Shown in pieces: positions 25,992-33,825 of a stretch of DNA of 64,000 nt. The DNA lies in assembly GCA_947427285.1 (NCBI GenBank), contig CANEHE010000006.1, positions 1 through 64,000 on the forward strand, given 5' to 3'. Position 1 is the first letter of the stretch. Every line of letters begins with the position of its first letter. The notes beneath the pieces are model-generated. The model did not search any database and was not told the DNA's origin. It was given only the letters and a program-made list of their open reading frames with translations. Made by a program: the position numbers and the translations under genes. The DNA is from an uncultured Porphyromonadaceae bacterium (GTDB lineage: Bacteria > Bacteroidota > Bacteroidia > Bacteroidales > Muribaculaceae).

Positions 25992-27188
25992 TCAGAAACG
26001 TACTCCGACACTGGCGGAAAAATTCACGATGGAACTGAAAAGCGAATAGTCGCTGCTTCGATACCAGCTCCCATCGAAGATACCTTGAAAACCAAGGAAA
26101 AAATCAGAGATGTTCCATGTAAGCGACATTCGCCCTTTACCTCCGAGCGAAAGCATATCCTGTTTACCTCCCAGAGAGTCAAGGAAACTTCGGTTAAGTC
26201 CTACTACCGGGATGACGGTCACGTTATAGAGCCAATTGCGGGCAAAAGCAAGATTATATCCATAACCTGCCATAAGGCAGAAATTGTTGTAATGGAAGCG
26301 GTATTTGCGCGGTTCAATCTTTAGATAGGGGAGAAGATTCTCTGGAAGTGTAGAGAAATCGAGCGATATGTTTCTGTTTCCGTATGTAAACCCTATAATA
26401 GCTGAGCCCGAACTTTTTTTCTGCAATTTTGAAAACGAGTATGCAGCTCCCTGGGAATAACGTTTATGGTTGACAAAATAATAGGCATCTATACCGTGGG
26501 AGATTAACGACACTCCTGGGAACTCCTCCTTGAAAAGGCGTCCGTCATTATAATCGCCGAAGGTGCGTAGATATGACCCTCCGGTATTCTCATGATAATA
26601 CGCTTCCACCGAAAACAGTGAACAGCTGAATCCGAAACCGAATTTCTTGTGAAGCATCGGTCTGTTGCCTATGATATTGCTCATGTCGAGTGAATATCCG
26701 AGACTGACAGCCATGTACTGAAGATAGAAACCAGCCGAACAATACACATCGCTCATCAGACGGATAGGCATGTCGTGGCGGACATTCATGGCATAACTGT
26801 CGGCCCAGTTGTCACTTTTGACCACGGCTTTCCATCGTTTCCCTGTGCCTTGTACAAACGTTGTGTCGTAACTGTTGAAAGTACGGTCCGCCCAATTGTA
26901 GGTGTTTACACAGAACTTCAGGAAGCGGGGATAGATTATTGTAGTGTCCTTAAGGTCAAGTTCCCCCTTGCGCAATCGGTTCCACCACCAGTCCGGATTG
27001 TCACTGCGTCTGAGCATACTTCCCCGGCTTTCGACAGAGTCTGTCTGTTCTGGATGTAAAGGGGAGGCTTCTCCGGCTGTATACATGCATGAACTTTCAG
27101 ATGCCGAAACAGAAAGTGATACTGCCCCTGTCATAAGAAGCAGCACACATACAACCCTGTGAAGGGTAATACGTTTTAAGATTCTCAT
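25992..27188 (-). CDS. DUF4421 family outer-membrane-type protein
   Basis: This 398-residue protein has an N-terminal signal peptide (about 1-30, ending SVSASES). Its sequence pattern is the DUF4421 family: CVNTYNWADRTFNSYDTTFVQGTGKRWKAVVKSDNW written in pieces, then DVYCSAGFYLQYMAVSLGYS, a central KFGFGFSCSLFSVEAYYHENTGG, and C-terminal alternating strands ending FSASVGVRF. The terminal phenylalanine and amphipathic strands suggest a beta-barrel in the outer membrane. The function is not known. It has its own promoter and is convergent with the adhesin-like gene. Confidence 0.82.
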   Translation of the reverse strand: MRILKRITLHRVVCVLLLMTGAVSLSVSASESSCMYTAGEASPLHPEQTDSVESRGSMLRRSDNPDWWWNRLRKGELDLKDTTIIYPRFLKFCVNTYNWADRTFNSYDTTFVQGTGKRWKAVVKSDNWADSYAMNVRHDMPIRLMSDVYCSAGFYLQYMAVSLGYSLDMSNIIGNRPMLHKKFGFGFSCSLFSVEAYYHENTGGSYLRTFGDYNDGRLFKEEFPGVSLISHGIDAYYFVNHKRYSQGAAYSFSKLQKKSSGSAIIGFTYGNRNISLDFSTLPENLLPYLKIEPRKYRFHYNNFCLMAGYGYNLAFARNWLYNVTVIPVVGLNRSFLDSLGGKQDMLSLGGKGRMSLTWNISDFFLGFQGIFDGSWYRSSDYSLFSSIVNFSASVGVRF

Positions 27189-27222
27189 TTACTCGTAACG
27201 GACTGTTTGCGAAAAAGAAAGT

Positions 27223-27231
27223 GCAAAATTA
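27223..27231 (-). promoter_or_regulatory. -7 box of the DUF4421 gene
   Basis: TAATTTTGC on the minus strand, about 35 nt upstream of the ATG. No good -33 partner was seen. Confidence 0.5.
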
Positions 27232-27293
27232 CAAATAATCCGCTTCCGACACGACATACCTAAACACCAAAAAGGACGAAAAGGACAAATCAG

Positions 27294-27521
27294 TCACAAA
27301 ATATGTCCATCGGATGAATCCTTTATGAGTCGTGCTGCTTCATCCGCCTGTGCGGATGGCACATACAGAGCCGTGCCGGAGACACCTCCGTCAGGAGCAG
27401 GGAAAAGTTCAGAACCGGCACTTTCGCTCACACGGCAGTCTATGCCGTTCGAACGGAGCATTCCGGCTACTATATATGCATTTTCAGGAGAGCTGTATGT
27501 GTTAAGAAGTATGTAGTCCAT
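27294..27521 (-). CDS. DUF2007 small protein
   Basis: The 75-residue protein starts LLNTYSSPENAYIVAGMLRSNGIDC and ends with LYVPSAQADEAARLI. This is the DUF2007 ferredoxin-like fold (putative signal-transducing protein). The family may bind a small ligand or a PII-like partner, but no function is proved. It starts one base after the mltG stop, so it is the last gene of the fdtA-fdtB-mltG operon. Confidence 0.8.
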   Translation of the reverse strand: MDYILLNTYSSPENAYIVAGMLRSNGIDCRVSESAGSELFPAPDGGVSGTALYVPSAQADEAARLIKDSSDGHIL

Positions 27522-27522
27522 A

Positions 27523-28566
27523 TCATATTCCCATTTGATTCAACTTTTCTTGATAACGCCGGGCATTGGCCTGATGTTCGGAATATGATGATGTGAAATC
27601 GTGATATCCTGAGAAGTCGGAGCGCGCGCACATATATATGTCGGAAGTCGGAGATGAGTTTAGCAATGCGTCGATTGTGGCTGGATTTGAGATTCTTATA
27701 GGTCCCGGGGGCAAGCCCGATGAACGATAAGTGTTATAAGGTGAATCAAAAGAGAGATGTGTCTTGTTGACCCGTTTTATAGAGAAGTCACCTATCGCGA
27801 ATTTGACTGTCGGGTCTGCCTGAAGCCGCATTCCCTTTTTGTATCGGTTGAGATAAAGGCGGCAGATTCGTCTTTTTTCATCTTTCTTGTTGGTCTCTTC
27901 ATCAGCGATTGAGGCTATGACAGCCGCCTGCACCGGCGACAAACCGAGATCCCGCGCCTGTACGCGCCGTTTTTCGTTCCAGAATGAGGAATATCTTTTC
28001 CCTATCTTTTTTATAAAGTCTCTTGCGCTTGTATTCCAGTAGACTTCATAGTTGTCGGCGATGAAGAGGGCCATGGCGTTTTCCGGAGTGAGTCCGTAAG
28101 GTTCAGTAGTTTTGGGATCGGCAAGCGCATCAAGCAATTCCCGCTGGCTGAACCGCAGATGCCGGGAAACCTTTCCGGCAAGTTCTTCACGTGTCCTGAT
28201 GTTATTGAGAGATATATTGACAATATATTGTTGTCCTCGTCCAAGAAGGCGTGCGGCGGAAAATGCCGATTGTCCCGGGCTGAGCCGATATGCTCCCGGA
28301 CGAAGATGGAAAGCCGACCTCATCATCCCCGCCATACGCATTGTCAAGGATGCAAACCGTTTATTGGTGTGTCTTTCAAGAGAATCGGCAAGTTGCTCCA
28401 TACTTCCCTCATCCGGCACAATGATGATTGCCTCTTTAGGGGATTTGGATGTGAATACCGGAAGCATATAGGCGAGTATGCCGCCTGTTACGGCCAGAGC
28501 CAACGCTACGACTACAATCGATACGTTACGTCTTTTTTGGTGTTTTTTGTCAGAACCGTCAGTCAT
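27523..28566 (-). CDS. mltG: Endolytic murein transglycosylase MltG
   Basis: MltG cleaves nascent peptidoglycan strands at the membrane and sets chain length. The 347-residue protein has one N-terminal membrane helix (about 14-36), a LysM-like subdomain (about 45-130), then the YceG domain. The active-site segment reads AAVIASIADEETNKKDEKRR. It is followed by the family signatures LQADPTVKFAIGDF and SPYNTYRSSGLPPGPI. By eye, the residue aligning with the catalytic Glu of E. coli MltG (ASIVEKET) is Asp here. It lies 3 nt downstream of the FdtB-like gene. Confidence 0.92.
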   Translation of the reverse strand: MTDGSDKKHQKRRNVSIVVVALALAVTGGILAYMLPVFTSKSPKEAIIIVPDEGSMEQLADSLERHTNKRFASLTMRMAGMMRSAFHLRPGAYRLSPGQSAFSAARLLGRGQQYIVNISLNNIRTREELAGKVSRHLRFSQRELLDALADPKTTEPYGLTPENAMALFIADNYEVYWNTSARDFIKKIGKRYSSFWNEKRRVQARDLGLSPVQAAVIASIADEETNKKDEKRRICRLYLNRYKKGMRLQADPTVKFAIGDFSIKRVNKTHLSFDSPYNTYRSSGLPPGPIRISNPATIDALLNSSPTSDIYMCARSDFSGYHDFTSSYSEHQANARRYQEKLNQMGI

Positions 28567-28569
28567 TGA

Positions 28570-29691
28570 TTAGAATCTGTTGATTATCGATGCAATTTCC
28601 TGAGCCTCCTCTGGAGATACGTTGGCAATCGGCAGACTCAACACTTCTTTGGCGAGTCTGTCGGCTACCGGAAAATCTCCTGTTAATGTACCTTGATAAC
28701 ATTTCTGTCTGTGCGGAGGAATGGGATAGTGTATCATTGTCTCCACACCATTCTCGGCAAGGAAAGACGCCAGTCTGTCGCGTTCCTGACATCTCACCAC
28801 ATACTGATGCCATGCCTGACGCAGACCGTCGTGTCGTGGGGGAAGAATTATTGCCGGATTGGAAATGGATTCATCGTAAGCCTTTGCGGTTGCCTCGCGA
28901 TGTTCACGCTCTTCAAGAGCGTATGGAAGTTTCACTCTGAGAAAGGCAGCCTGTATCTCGTCGATCCGGCTGTTGTAGCCCTGCAGGGGATAATGATATT
29001 TCATCGACCCTCCATAGTTTGACAACTGACGTATTGTATCGGCAAGTTCAGTATCTGATGTCGTGACAGCTCCAGCATCGCCAAGCGCACCGATATTTTT
29101 CGCCGGATAGAAACTGACTGCTGACGCTACTCCCAGCGAACCGGTACGATGCCAGTTGTTATCGGCAGGATCAAATATTTCGGCACCGATCGCTTGGGCA
29201 TTATCCTCAACGAGAAGAATACCATTGTCGTGTAGTGCCGCCAACCCCTCGGGATCATAAGCCGGATAACCGTAAAGATGCACGGCAACCACAGCACGTA
29301 CTGACGTATCGGCGGCACGTACCATCGACGAAAGATTGACACTCATAGTGTCAGGATCAGGATCTACCAGCCTTACGGTCAACCCAAGCTGGGTGAGCGG
29401 AAGAACCGAAGCGATGAATGTGTTGGACGGTACCAGCACCGAATCACCGGGGCGGAGTCTGCCGGTCTCGATAAGTGCCCGGAAAATCAACCGTATGGCC
29501 TCCAGTCCGTTTGCAGTTCCCACAGCATAATGTGTGCCTGTAAAGTCAGCCAGTTCCCGCTCAAAGGCCTCGGTCTCGCGGCCAAGCAGATACCACCCTG
29601 ACTCCACGACACGGCGGGCTGCCTCCATCAGTTGATCCGACAGGTAAGCATTGGTATCGGAAAGCCGTTGAAACGGATAGGACATAAACAA
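28570..29691 (-). CDS. DegT/DnrJ/EryC1-type sugar aminotransferase (FdtB-like)
   Basis: A PLP-dependent aminotransferase of the sugar nucleotide class, 373 residues (371 if the second ATG at 29685 is used). Motifs include GTANGLEAIRLIFRAL, VPSNTFIASVLP, LVEDNAQAIGAE and the PLP-lysine segment AVSFYPAKNIGALGDAGAV, followed by NYGGSMKYHYPLQGYNSRID. The directly upstream gene is an FdtA/WxcM-like 3,4-ketoisomerase. Together they would convert dTDP-4-keto-6-deoxyglucose into dTDP-3-amino-3,6-dideoxyhexose, as in FdtA/FdtB. That precise product is inferred from the pairing. Such sugars decorate LPS or S-layer glycans. Confidence 0.88.
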   Translation of the reverse strand: MFMSYPFQRLSDTNAYLSDQLMEAARRVVESGWYLLGRETEAFERELADFTGTHYAVGTANGLEAIRLIFRALIETGRLRPGDSVLVPSNTFIASVLPLTQLGLTVRLVDPDPDTMSVNLSSMVRAADTSVRAVVAVHLYGYPAYDPEGLAALHDNGILLVEDNAQAIGAEIFDPADNNWHRTGSLGVASAVSFYPAKNIGALGDAGAVTTSDTELADTIRQLSNYGGSMKYHYPLQGYNSRIDEIQAAFLRVKLPYALEEREHREATAKAYDESISNPAIILPPRHDGLRQAWHQYVVRCQERDRLASFLAENGVETMIHYPIPPHRQKCYQGTLTGDFPVADRLAKEVLSLPIANVSPEEAQEIASIINRF

Positions 29692-29694
29692 TCT

Positions 29695-30132
29695 CTAAAT
29701 TTTTGCACGTGATTCTTCCGGCTGCGTTGCCACAAAACGGACAAATTCTTCGAAATCGCGGATATAATCCTCTTCCTCATATTCACGAGAACAGAGCGCA
29801 AGTACAACGGTGCCGGTAGTGAACTCATGCATAGTGCGCCACGATCCCGGAGGAATGAGCAAACCGCGATTAGACCGGTTGAGCAGATAGGTGGTTTCTC
29901 TCTCTCCGTCTGTCAGTCTCACTTCAAGAGACCCTGACACAGCGACCAATACCTCCGCACATTGTCTATGGGCATGTGCGCCGCGGGTTTCCCCTCCGGG
30001 CACATCATAGATGTAAAATACCCGTTTTATCGGAAACGGTATGTGGCGCGATCCTTCGATAAACGAAAGATTGCCGCGTGGATCGCATATTTTTGGAAAT
30101 TCAATGATTGATGCCTGTGTGAGTCGATTCAT
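29695..30132 (-). CDS. WxcM/FdtA-like dTDP-sugar 3,4-ketoisomerase
   Basis: The ATG at 30132 gives 145 residues beginning MNRLTQASIIEFPKICDPRG. The longer frame upstream has no family similarity. The cupin fold is seen in GNLSFIEGSRHIPFPIKRVFYI, then YDVPGGETRGAHAHRQCAEVLV (metal-free cupin with conserved His residues). Next come SGSLEVRLTDGE and LLIPPGSWRTMHEFTTG. It would isomerise dTDP-4-keto-6-deoxyglucose at C3/C4 before amination by the next gene product, four bases downstream. It is the first gene of the operon that also carries mltG. Confidence 0.87.
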   Translation of the reverse strand: MNRLTQASIIEFPKICDPRGNLSFIEGSRHIPFPIKRVFYIYDVPGGETRGAHAHRQCAEVLVAVSGSLEVRLTDGERETTYLLNRSNRGLLIPPGSWRTMHEFTTGTVVLALCSREYEEEDYIRDFEEFVRFVATQPEESRAKI

Positions 30133-30173
30133 GATATATAACGTAAAAGTGAGCTTCCGGCAACGCCTTGAAA

Positions 30174-30216
30174 CCGGCGGCACACCGCAGTCTATAGACA
30201 TGCGCCGCACCGCCGG
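30174..30216. other. GC-rich imperfect hairpin between hpf and the ketoisomerase gene
   Basis: CCGGCGG (30174-30180) pairs with CCGCCGG (30210-30216). The interior holds CGCA/TGCG and the palindrome GTCTATAGAC-like core. It could terminate hpf transcription or attenuate into the operon that follows. No clear T-run was seen. Confidence 0.4.
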
Positions 30217-30240
30217 AATACGTTTTTGACTGAACCAATA

Positions 30241-30537
30241 TTATTTGGCCTTGTCTTTTGTCTTCTCAAGAGGTTTCTCAAGAGCCTCCAGAGCCAGATC
30301 GAACGCCTCCTCAAAGGTGTCAGCAGTCTTGGAGGCAAACAGATCTGGAGAACCAGGCACTATCAGTTTAACGCCAGCCTCCTTGTTCATCGCTGTTTCA
30401 GGTTTGATCAGCCTGAGGTTCACGTCGACTCCGTCTATCGCTTCGTAACGGCGGAGAAGTTTCTCGATTTTCTTATTGACAAACGCTGTGAGATTGTCGC
30501 TGATGTCGAAATGAATTGCTTTGATGTTTGCTTCCAT
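30241..30537 (-). CDS. hpf: Short ribosome hibernation promoting factor
   Basis: At 98 residues this is the short HPF/YfiA form. It has IKAIHFDISDNLTAFVNKKIEKLLRRYEA followed by beta strands and a C-terminal helix TFEEAFDLALEALEKPLEK. It binds the 30S decoding region and stabilises idle ribosomes in stationary phase. It lacks the C-terminal dimerisation domain of long HPF, so 100S formation would need another factor. It follows the HU gene on the same strand with a 79-nt gap. Confidence 0.9.
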   Translation of the reverse strand: MEANIKAIHFDISDNLTAFVNKKIEKLLRRYEAIDGVDVNLRLIKPETAMNKEAGVKLIVPGSPDLFASKTADTFEEAFDLALEALEKPLEKTKDKAK

Positions 30538-30616
30538 AATTACTGGGATTTGAAGGTTGATAATTCAGAGGCCGGAATCCGGCAACACAGATAGAGGAGG
30601 GTCAGGTGTCTGCAGA

Positions 30617-30880
30617 TTACTTTCCGAGTTCGGCGGCGGGTTTGAATTTAACCACCTTGCGTGCCGGAATCTGGATTTTCTCCTTTGTGCGTGGATTTAT
30701 TCCCATGCGGGCATCTTTCTCCATCACCTGAAAAGTGCCGAAGCCGAGAAGCTGCACTTTGTCATCATTTGCGAGAGCCTGCTCGATCGATTCAAGGCAA
30801 GCGTCGAGAGCTGCTTTGGCAGACGGTTTTGTAAGTCCGGCCTTGGCGGCGATTTCGTTCACGAGATCCGTTTTGTTCAT
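30617..30880 (-). CDS. HU-family DNA-binding protein
   Basis: The 87-residue protein begins MNKTDLVNEIAAKAGLTKPSAKAALDA and contains LLGFGTFQVMEKDARMGINPRT, the HU arm with its conserved proline. It ends IPARKVVKFKPAAELGK. HU bends and compacts DNA. Length and sequence are ordinary for the family. It has a consensus promoter upstream and is probably co-expressed with hpf. Confidence 0.95.
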   Translation of the reverse strand: MNKTDLVNEIAAKAGLTKPSAKAALDACLESIEQALANDDKVQLLGFGTFQVMEKDARMGINPRTKEKIQIPARKVVKFKPAAELGK

Positions 30881-30922
30881 TGTGACGTAGTTTTAAGTAA
30901 ATGTCAAATTTAATTAATTGGG

Positions 30923-30954
30923 GCAAATATACAATTTACACTTGATACAACAAA
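30923..30954 (-). promoter_or_regulatory. Consensus promoter of the HU gene
   Basis: On the minus strand, TTTG (30951-30954), 19 nt and TATATTTGC (30923-30931) are an almost perfect Bacteroidetes promoter. It lies 43 nt upstream of the ATG. Confidence 0.75.
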
Positions 30955-31056
30955 TTAAATCATCAAAAAAATCGCTGCGGATCTAATTTTTTTATGTTTT
31001 CGCGTGTTTTAACAGCTTTTAGAAGTATCCTACACCTCTGAAAGGGCAATTTTTTG

Positions 31057-31064
31057 TATTTTTG
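31057..31064 (+). promoter_or_regulatory. -7 box immediately before a rhomboid gene
   Basis: TATTTTTG is followed by only CACC before the ATG at 31069. The transcript would be leaderless or start inside the codon, unless another promoter is used. Confidence 0.5.
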
Positions 31065-31068
31065 CACC

Positions 31069-31836
31069 ATGTTTCGCAATTCAGCCAATGGGTGGAGCGC
31101 ACAATTCCCTCCCGTAACAAAAAACCTTATCATAATCAATGTCATTGTCTGGCTCGTAGGGATGCTGGTGCCGGGATTCGGACAGACGATGGTAAATAAA
31201 CTTGGACTCCACTTTTTTGAGGGTTCCATGTTCAATCCCGCGCAGGTTGTGACCTACATGTTCCTGCATTCCACGCAAACCATAACGCATCTTCTCTTCA
31301 ATATGTTTTCGTTATGGATGTTCGGACGTTTTCTGGAACAGGTATGGGGGTCACGACGCTTTCTGATGTTTTACATGGTATGTGGAATCGGGGCTGCACT
31401 GATTCAGGAACTGGTCTGGGCTCTCACTTGGGAACACGAATACATCGCCGGCATAGCGAAACTTAACGGTCTCACATACGACCACATGAAATCAGTAGTG
31501 GATTCTGCTTTGGCCCATGGCGACAGTGAATTTATGAATGCAGTGGCATCGTTCAAGAACATGATGGTCACAGTCGGTGCTTCGGGAGCTGTCTTCGGAC
31601 TCCTTCTCGGATTTGCTTTCGTTTTCCCGAATATGCCGCTCTATCTCTTCTTCATACCCGTTCCTATAAAGGCTAAATATATGGTAATGGGTTATGCTGT
31701 GCTGGAGTTTTTCTTCGGGATAACTGGCACACAGTCCACCGTGGCGCATTTCGCCCATCTTGGCGGTATGATATTCGGACTCGGAATACTATTGTATTGG
31801 AAAAAGAAAGGTACACTGAGGGGCAATCTGTTTTAA
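31069..31836 (+). CDS. Rhomboid-family intramembrane serine protease (first copy)
   Basis: The 255-residue protein has six or seven membrane helices. Catalytic features are HLLFNMFSLWMFG (HxxxN in helix 2), the serine in GASGAVFGLLLGF (GxSG), and the histidine in AHFAHLGGMIFGL. It would cleave transmembrane substrates. I start at the ATG 31069 because homologous rhomboids begin near NSANGWSAQFPPVTKNLIIINV. The second rhomboid gene follows without a spacer, so the two are co-expressed. Confidence 0.92.
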   Translation: MFRNSANGWSAQFPPVTKNLIIINVIVWLVGMLVPGFGQTMVNKLGLHFFEGSMFNPAQVVTYMFLHSTQTITHLLFNMFSLWMFGRFLEQVWGSRRFLMFYMVCGIGAALIQELVWALTWEHEYIAGIAKLNGLTYDHMKSVVDSALAHGDSEFMNAVASFKNMMVTVGASGAVFGLLLGFAFVFPNMPLYLFFIPVPIKAKYMVMGYAVLEFFFGITGTQSTVAHFAHLGGMIFGLGILLYWKKKGTLRGNLF

Positions 31837-32655
31837 ATGGGTTACGGGGATTTCAGATATAGATTACGCATGGCAGCCAGGCGCGAACCGGCTCTTTGGT
31901 GCATCATACGTATCAATGTTGGGGTCGCGTTGCTATTCTGGCTGACATCAATCATCGCATCTGTCCAGGATTCGGGTTTCAGTTTTGCCGCGTGGCTTTC
32001 GGTTCCAGCATCACTGTCCGCATTGGCTTCATTGGCATGGACTCCACTGACATATATGTTCACGCAGACCCAGCCGTTACATCTGCTTTTTAATATGCTC
32101 TGGCTGTTCTGGTTCGGACAGGTACTTTCCGACGCCACCGACCAGAAGCATATATGGCGCGGATATATTATCGGAGGACTTTCCGGAGCATTATTCTTCA
32201 TAGTGTCGAAAACACTGATTCCTTCCCTTGGCGGTGCGAGCCTCAGCGGTGCATCCGGAGCGGTGGTAGCCATAATGGTCGAAGCTGCTTTCAGACAACC
32301 CGACAGAGAGTTCAGATTATTTCTGATAGGCAATGTAAAACTCAAATGGCTTGCGGTCATTTCATTGGGATTGTTGCTTCTCGGTCTCGGTGGTGGCAAT
32401 GCCGGAGGACAGGCCGCTCATATAGGCGGGGCACTTGCAGGATGCATTCTTTTCTTCTTTGACCGAAGGAAGAGGATAGGTCGCAAAACCGTCCGCACAT
32501 CTCCGAGACAAGCCGCAAAAGTAGTCAATGCAATGGCTGCCTACCGCACAGACATGGAACGTCTTGACGAGTTACTCGACAAAATAAAACTTTCCGGCTA
32601 CGAATCTCTTACCAGATCCGAAAAGAAAGAACTACAGAAACTTTCCGACCGATAA
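31837..32655 (+). CDS. Rhomboid-family intramembrane serine protease (second copy)
   Basis: The 272-residue protein has rhomboid motifs HLLFNMLWLFWFG, the catalytic serine in SLSGASGAVVAIM and the histidine in AAHIGGALAG. After the last membrane helix it carries a cytoplasmic tail of about 65 residues (RRKRIGRKTVRTS to SEKKELQKLSDR). The first copy lacks such a tail. The two proteins differ in sequence and are ancient rather than recent duplicates. The start codon abuts the stop of the first copy. Confidence 0.92.
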   Translation: MGYGDFRYRLRMAARREPALWCIIRINVGVALLFWLTSIIASVQDSGFSFAAWLSVPASLSALASLAWTPLTYMFTQTQPLHLLFNMLWLFWFGQVLSDATDQKHIWRGYIIGGLSGALFFIVSKTLIPSLGGASLSGASGAVVAIMVEAAFRQPDREFRLFLIGNVKLKWLAVISLGLLLLGLGGGNAGGQAAHIGGALAGCILFFFDRRKRIGRKTVRTSPRQAAKVVNAMAAYRTDMERLDELLDKIKLSGYESLTRSEKKELQKLSDR

Positions 32656-32688
32656 AGCGGTTTTCTCTCCACACAACTATCAGCAATC

Positions 32689-33774
32689 ATGGTTAGATTC
32701 ATTCTGCGCCTCGCAGCCAAAATACTGAGTGTCGGACTATTCCTCCTCACACTTGCAGCAGCATGGGGAGGCCATATCAGTCCGCATATATGGGCCACAC
32801 CATCCATTCTGGCCCTTATCCTTCCTTATCTGGGAATGACTACTGCGGCTGTAACCGTCTGTTGGGGCATCGCCCGCAAGATAGTGATGACGGCACTCGG
32901 AGTGTTGACACTTGTCGCCTCGATCGGATCACTGAGTGAAGCCGTTCCGTTCGGAAGTGAAAACAAGCCGGAGGGGGGAGTTCAATTCACTCTTCTGACC
33001 TACAATATGATGCATGGCATTGATTACTCTGATCCCACATCCGGTGCTGGCACAACACTCAGATATATACTCCATTCAGGAGCCGACATAGCCGTACTTC
33101 AGGAAATGTCCGGACTCGCTGCCTCCGAATTGCCTAACACTCCCCCTGATCTCATCGACTCGCTGAAAGCGACATATCCCTACCGCCTAATTGACCGGGC
33201 CAATTATCTTTCGGTTCTTTCCAGGTTTCCCATCGGATATTCCCGCGCGACAAATCCGAAAACAAGTTACGATTGTATATATACGGTCGACATACAGGGA
33301 CATCGTCTGACATTGGTAAATACTCATCTGGAATCATACAGATTTTCGGACAACGAACGTGATGTGGTCAGCGACATCCATTCGGTGGGCTCTGCAAAAT
33401 CAAGTCTGAAACGGTTCAAAGGCTCTATACTTTCCAAAATGAAACAAAGTTTCCGCATACGTGCCGATGAAAGCCAACAACTTCGTCGTCAACTCGATTC
33501 GTTGCCGGATCCGGTGATAGTATGCGGTGACTTCAATGATGTCCCTACCTCCTGGGCATACCGTAAAATCAAAGGTGACGATTTCCGGGACGCTTTCTCC
33601 GAGACAAACTTCGGACATCGCATCACCTATCACGCCCATCGCATGTATTTCCACATTGACCAGATGCTGTATCGAGGCGATATCCGGCCTATAAGTGTGA
33701 AGCGCATACGGGAAGGCGCGAGCGATCACTGGCCCCTCCTTGCAGAGTTTGAGTTTACAGGCAAGAGGCTTTAG
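32689..33774 (+). CDS. Membrane-anchored endonuclease/exonuclease/phosphatase family protein
   Basis: The 361-residue protein has two or three N-terminal membrane helices (about 5-80). The EEP domain has TYNMMHG, the catalytic Glu in VLQEMSG, VCGDFNDVPTSWAYR and SDHWPLLAEF. EEP enzymes hydrolyse phosphodiesters in nucleic acids, lipids or phosphoinositides; the substrate here cannot be read. It follows the rhomboids by 33 nt. This rhomboid-rhomboid-EEP order recurs in Bacteroidales to my knowledge, which suggests a shared membrane role. Confidence 0.87.
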   Translation: MVRFILRLAAKILSVGLFLLTLAAAWGGHISPHIWATPSILALILPYLGMTTAAVTVCWGIARKIVMTALGVLTLVASIGSLSEAVPFGSENKPEGGVQFTLLTYNMMHGIDYSDPTSGAGTTLRYILHSGADIAVLQEMSGLAASELPNTPPDLIDSLKATYPYRLIDRANYLSVLSRFPIGYSRATNPKTSYDCIYTVDIQGHRLTLVNTHLESYRFSDNERDVVSDIHSVGSAKSSLKRFKGSILSKMKQSFRIRADESQQLRRQLDSLPDPVIVCGDFNDVPTSWAYRKIKGDDFRDAFSETNFGHRITYHAHRMYFHIDQMLYRGDIRPISVKRIREGASDHWPLLAEFEFTGKRL

Positions 33775-33825
33775 GTTTCAGACCATTTTTAGATTGAAAA
33801 TTCAAAATTGTACAATTTCCACAAT

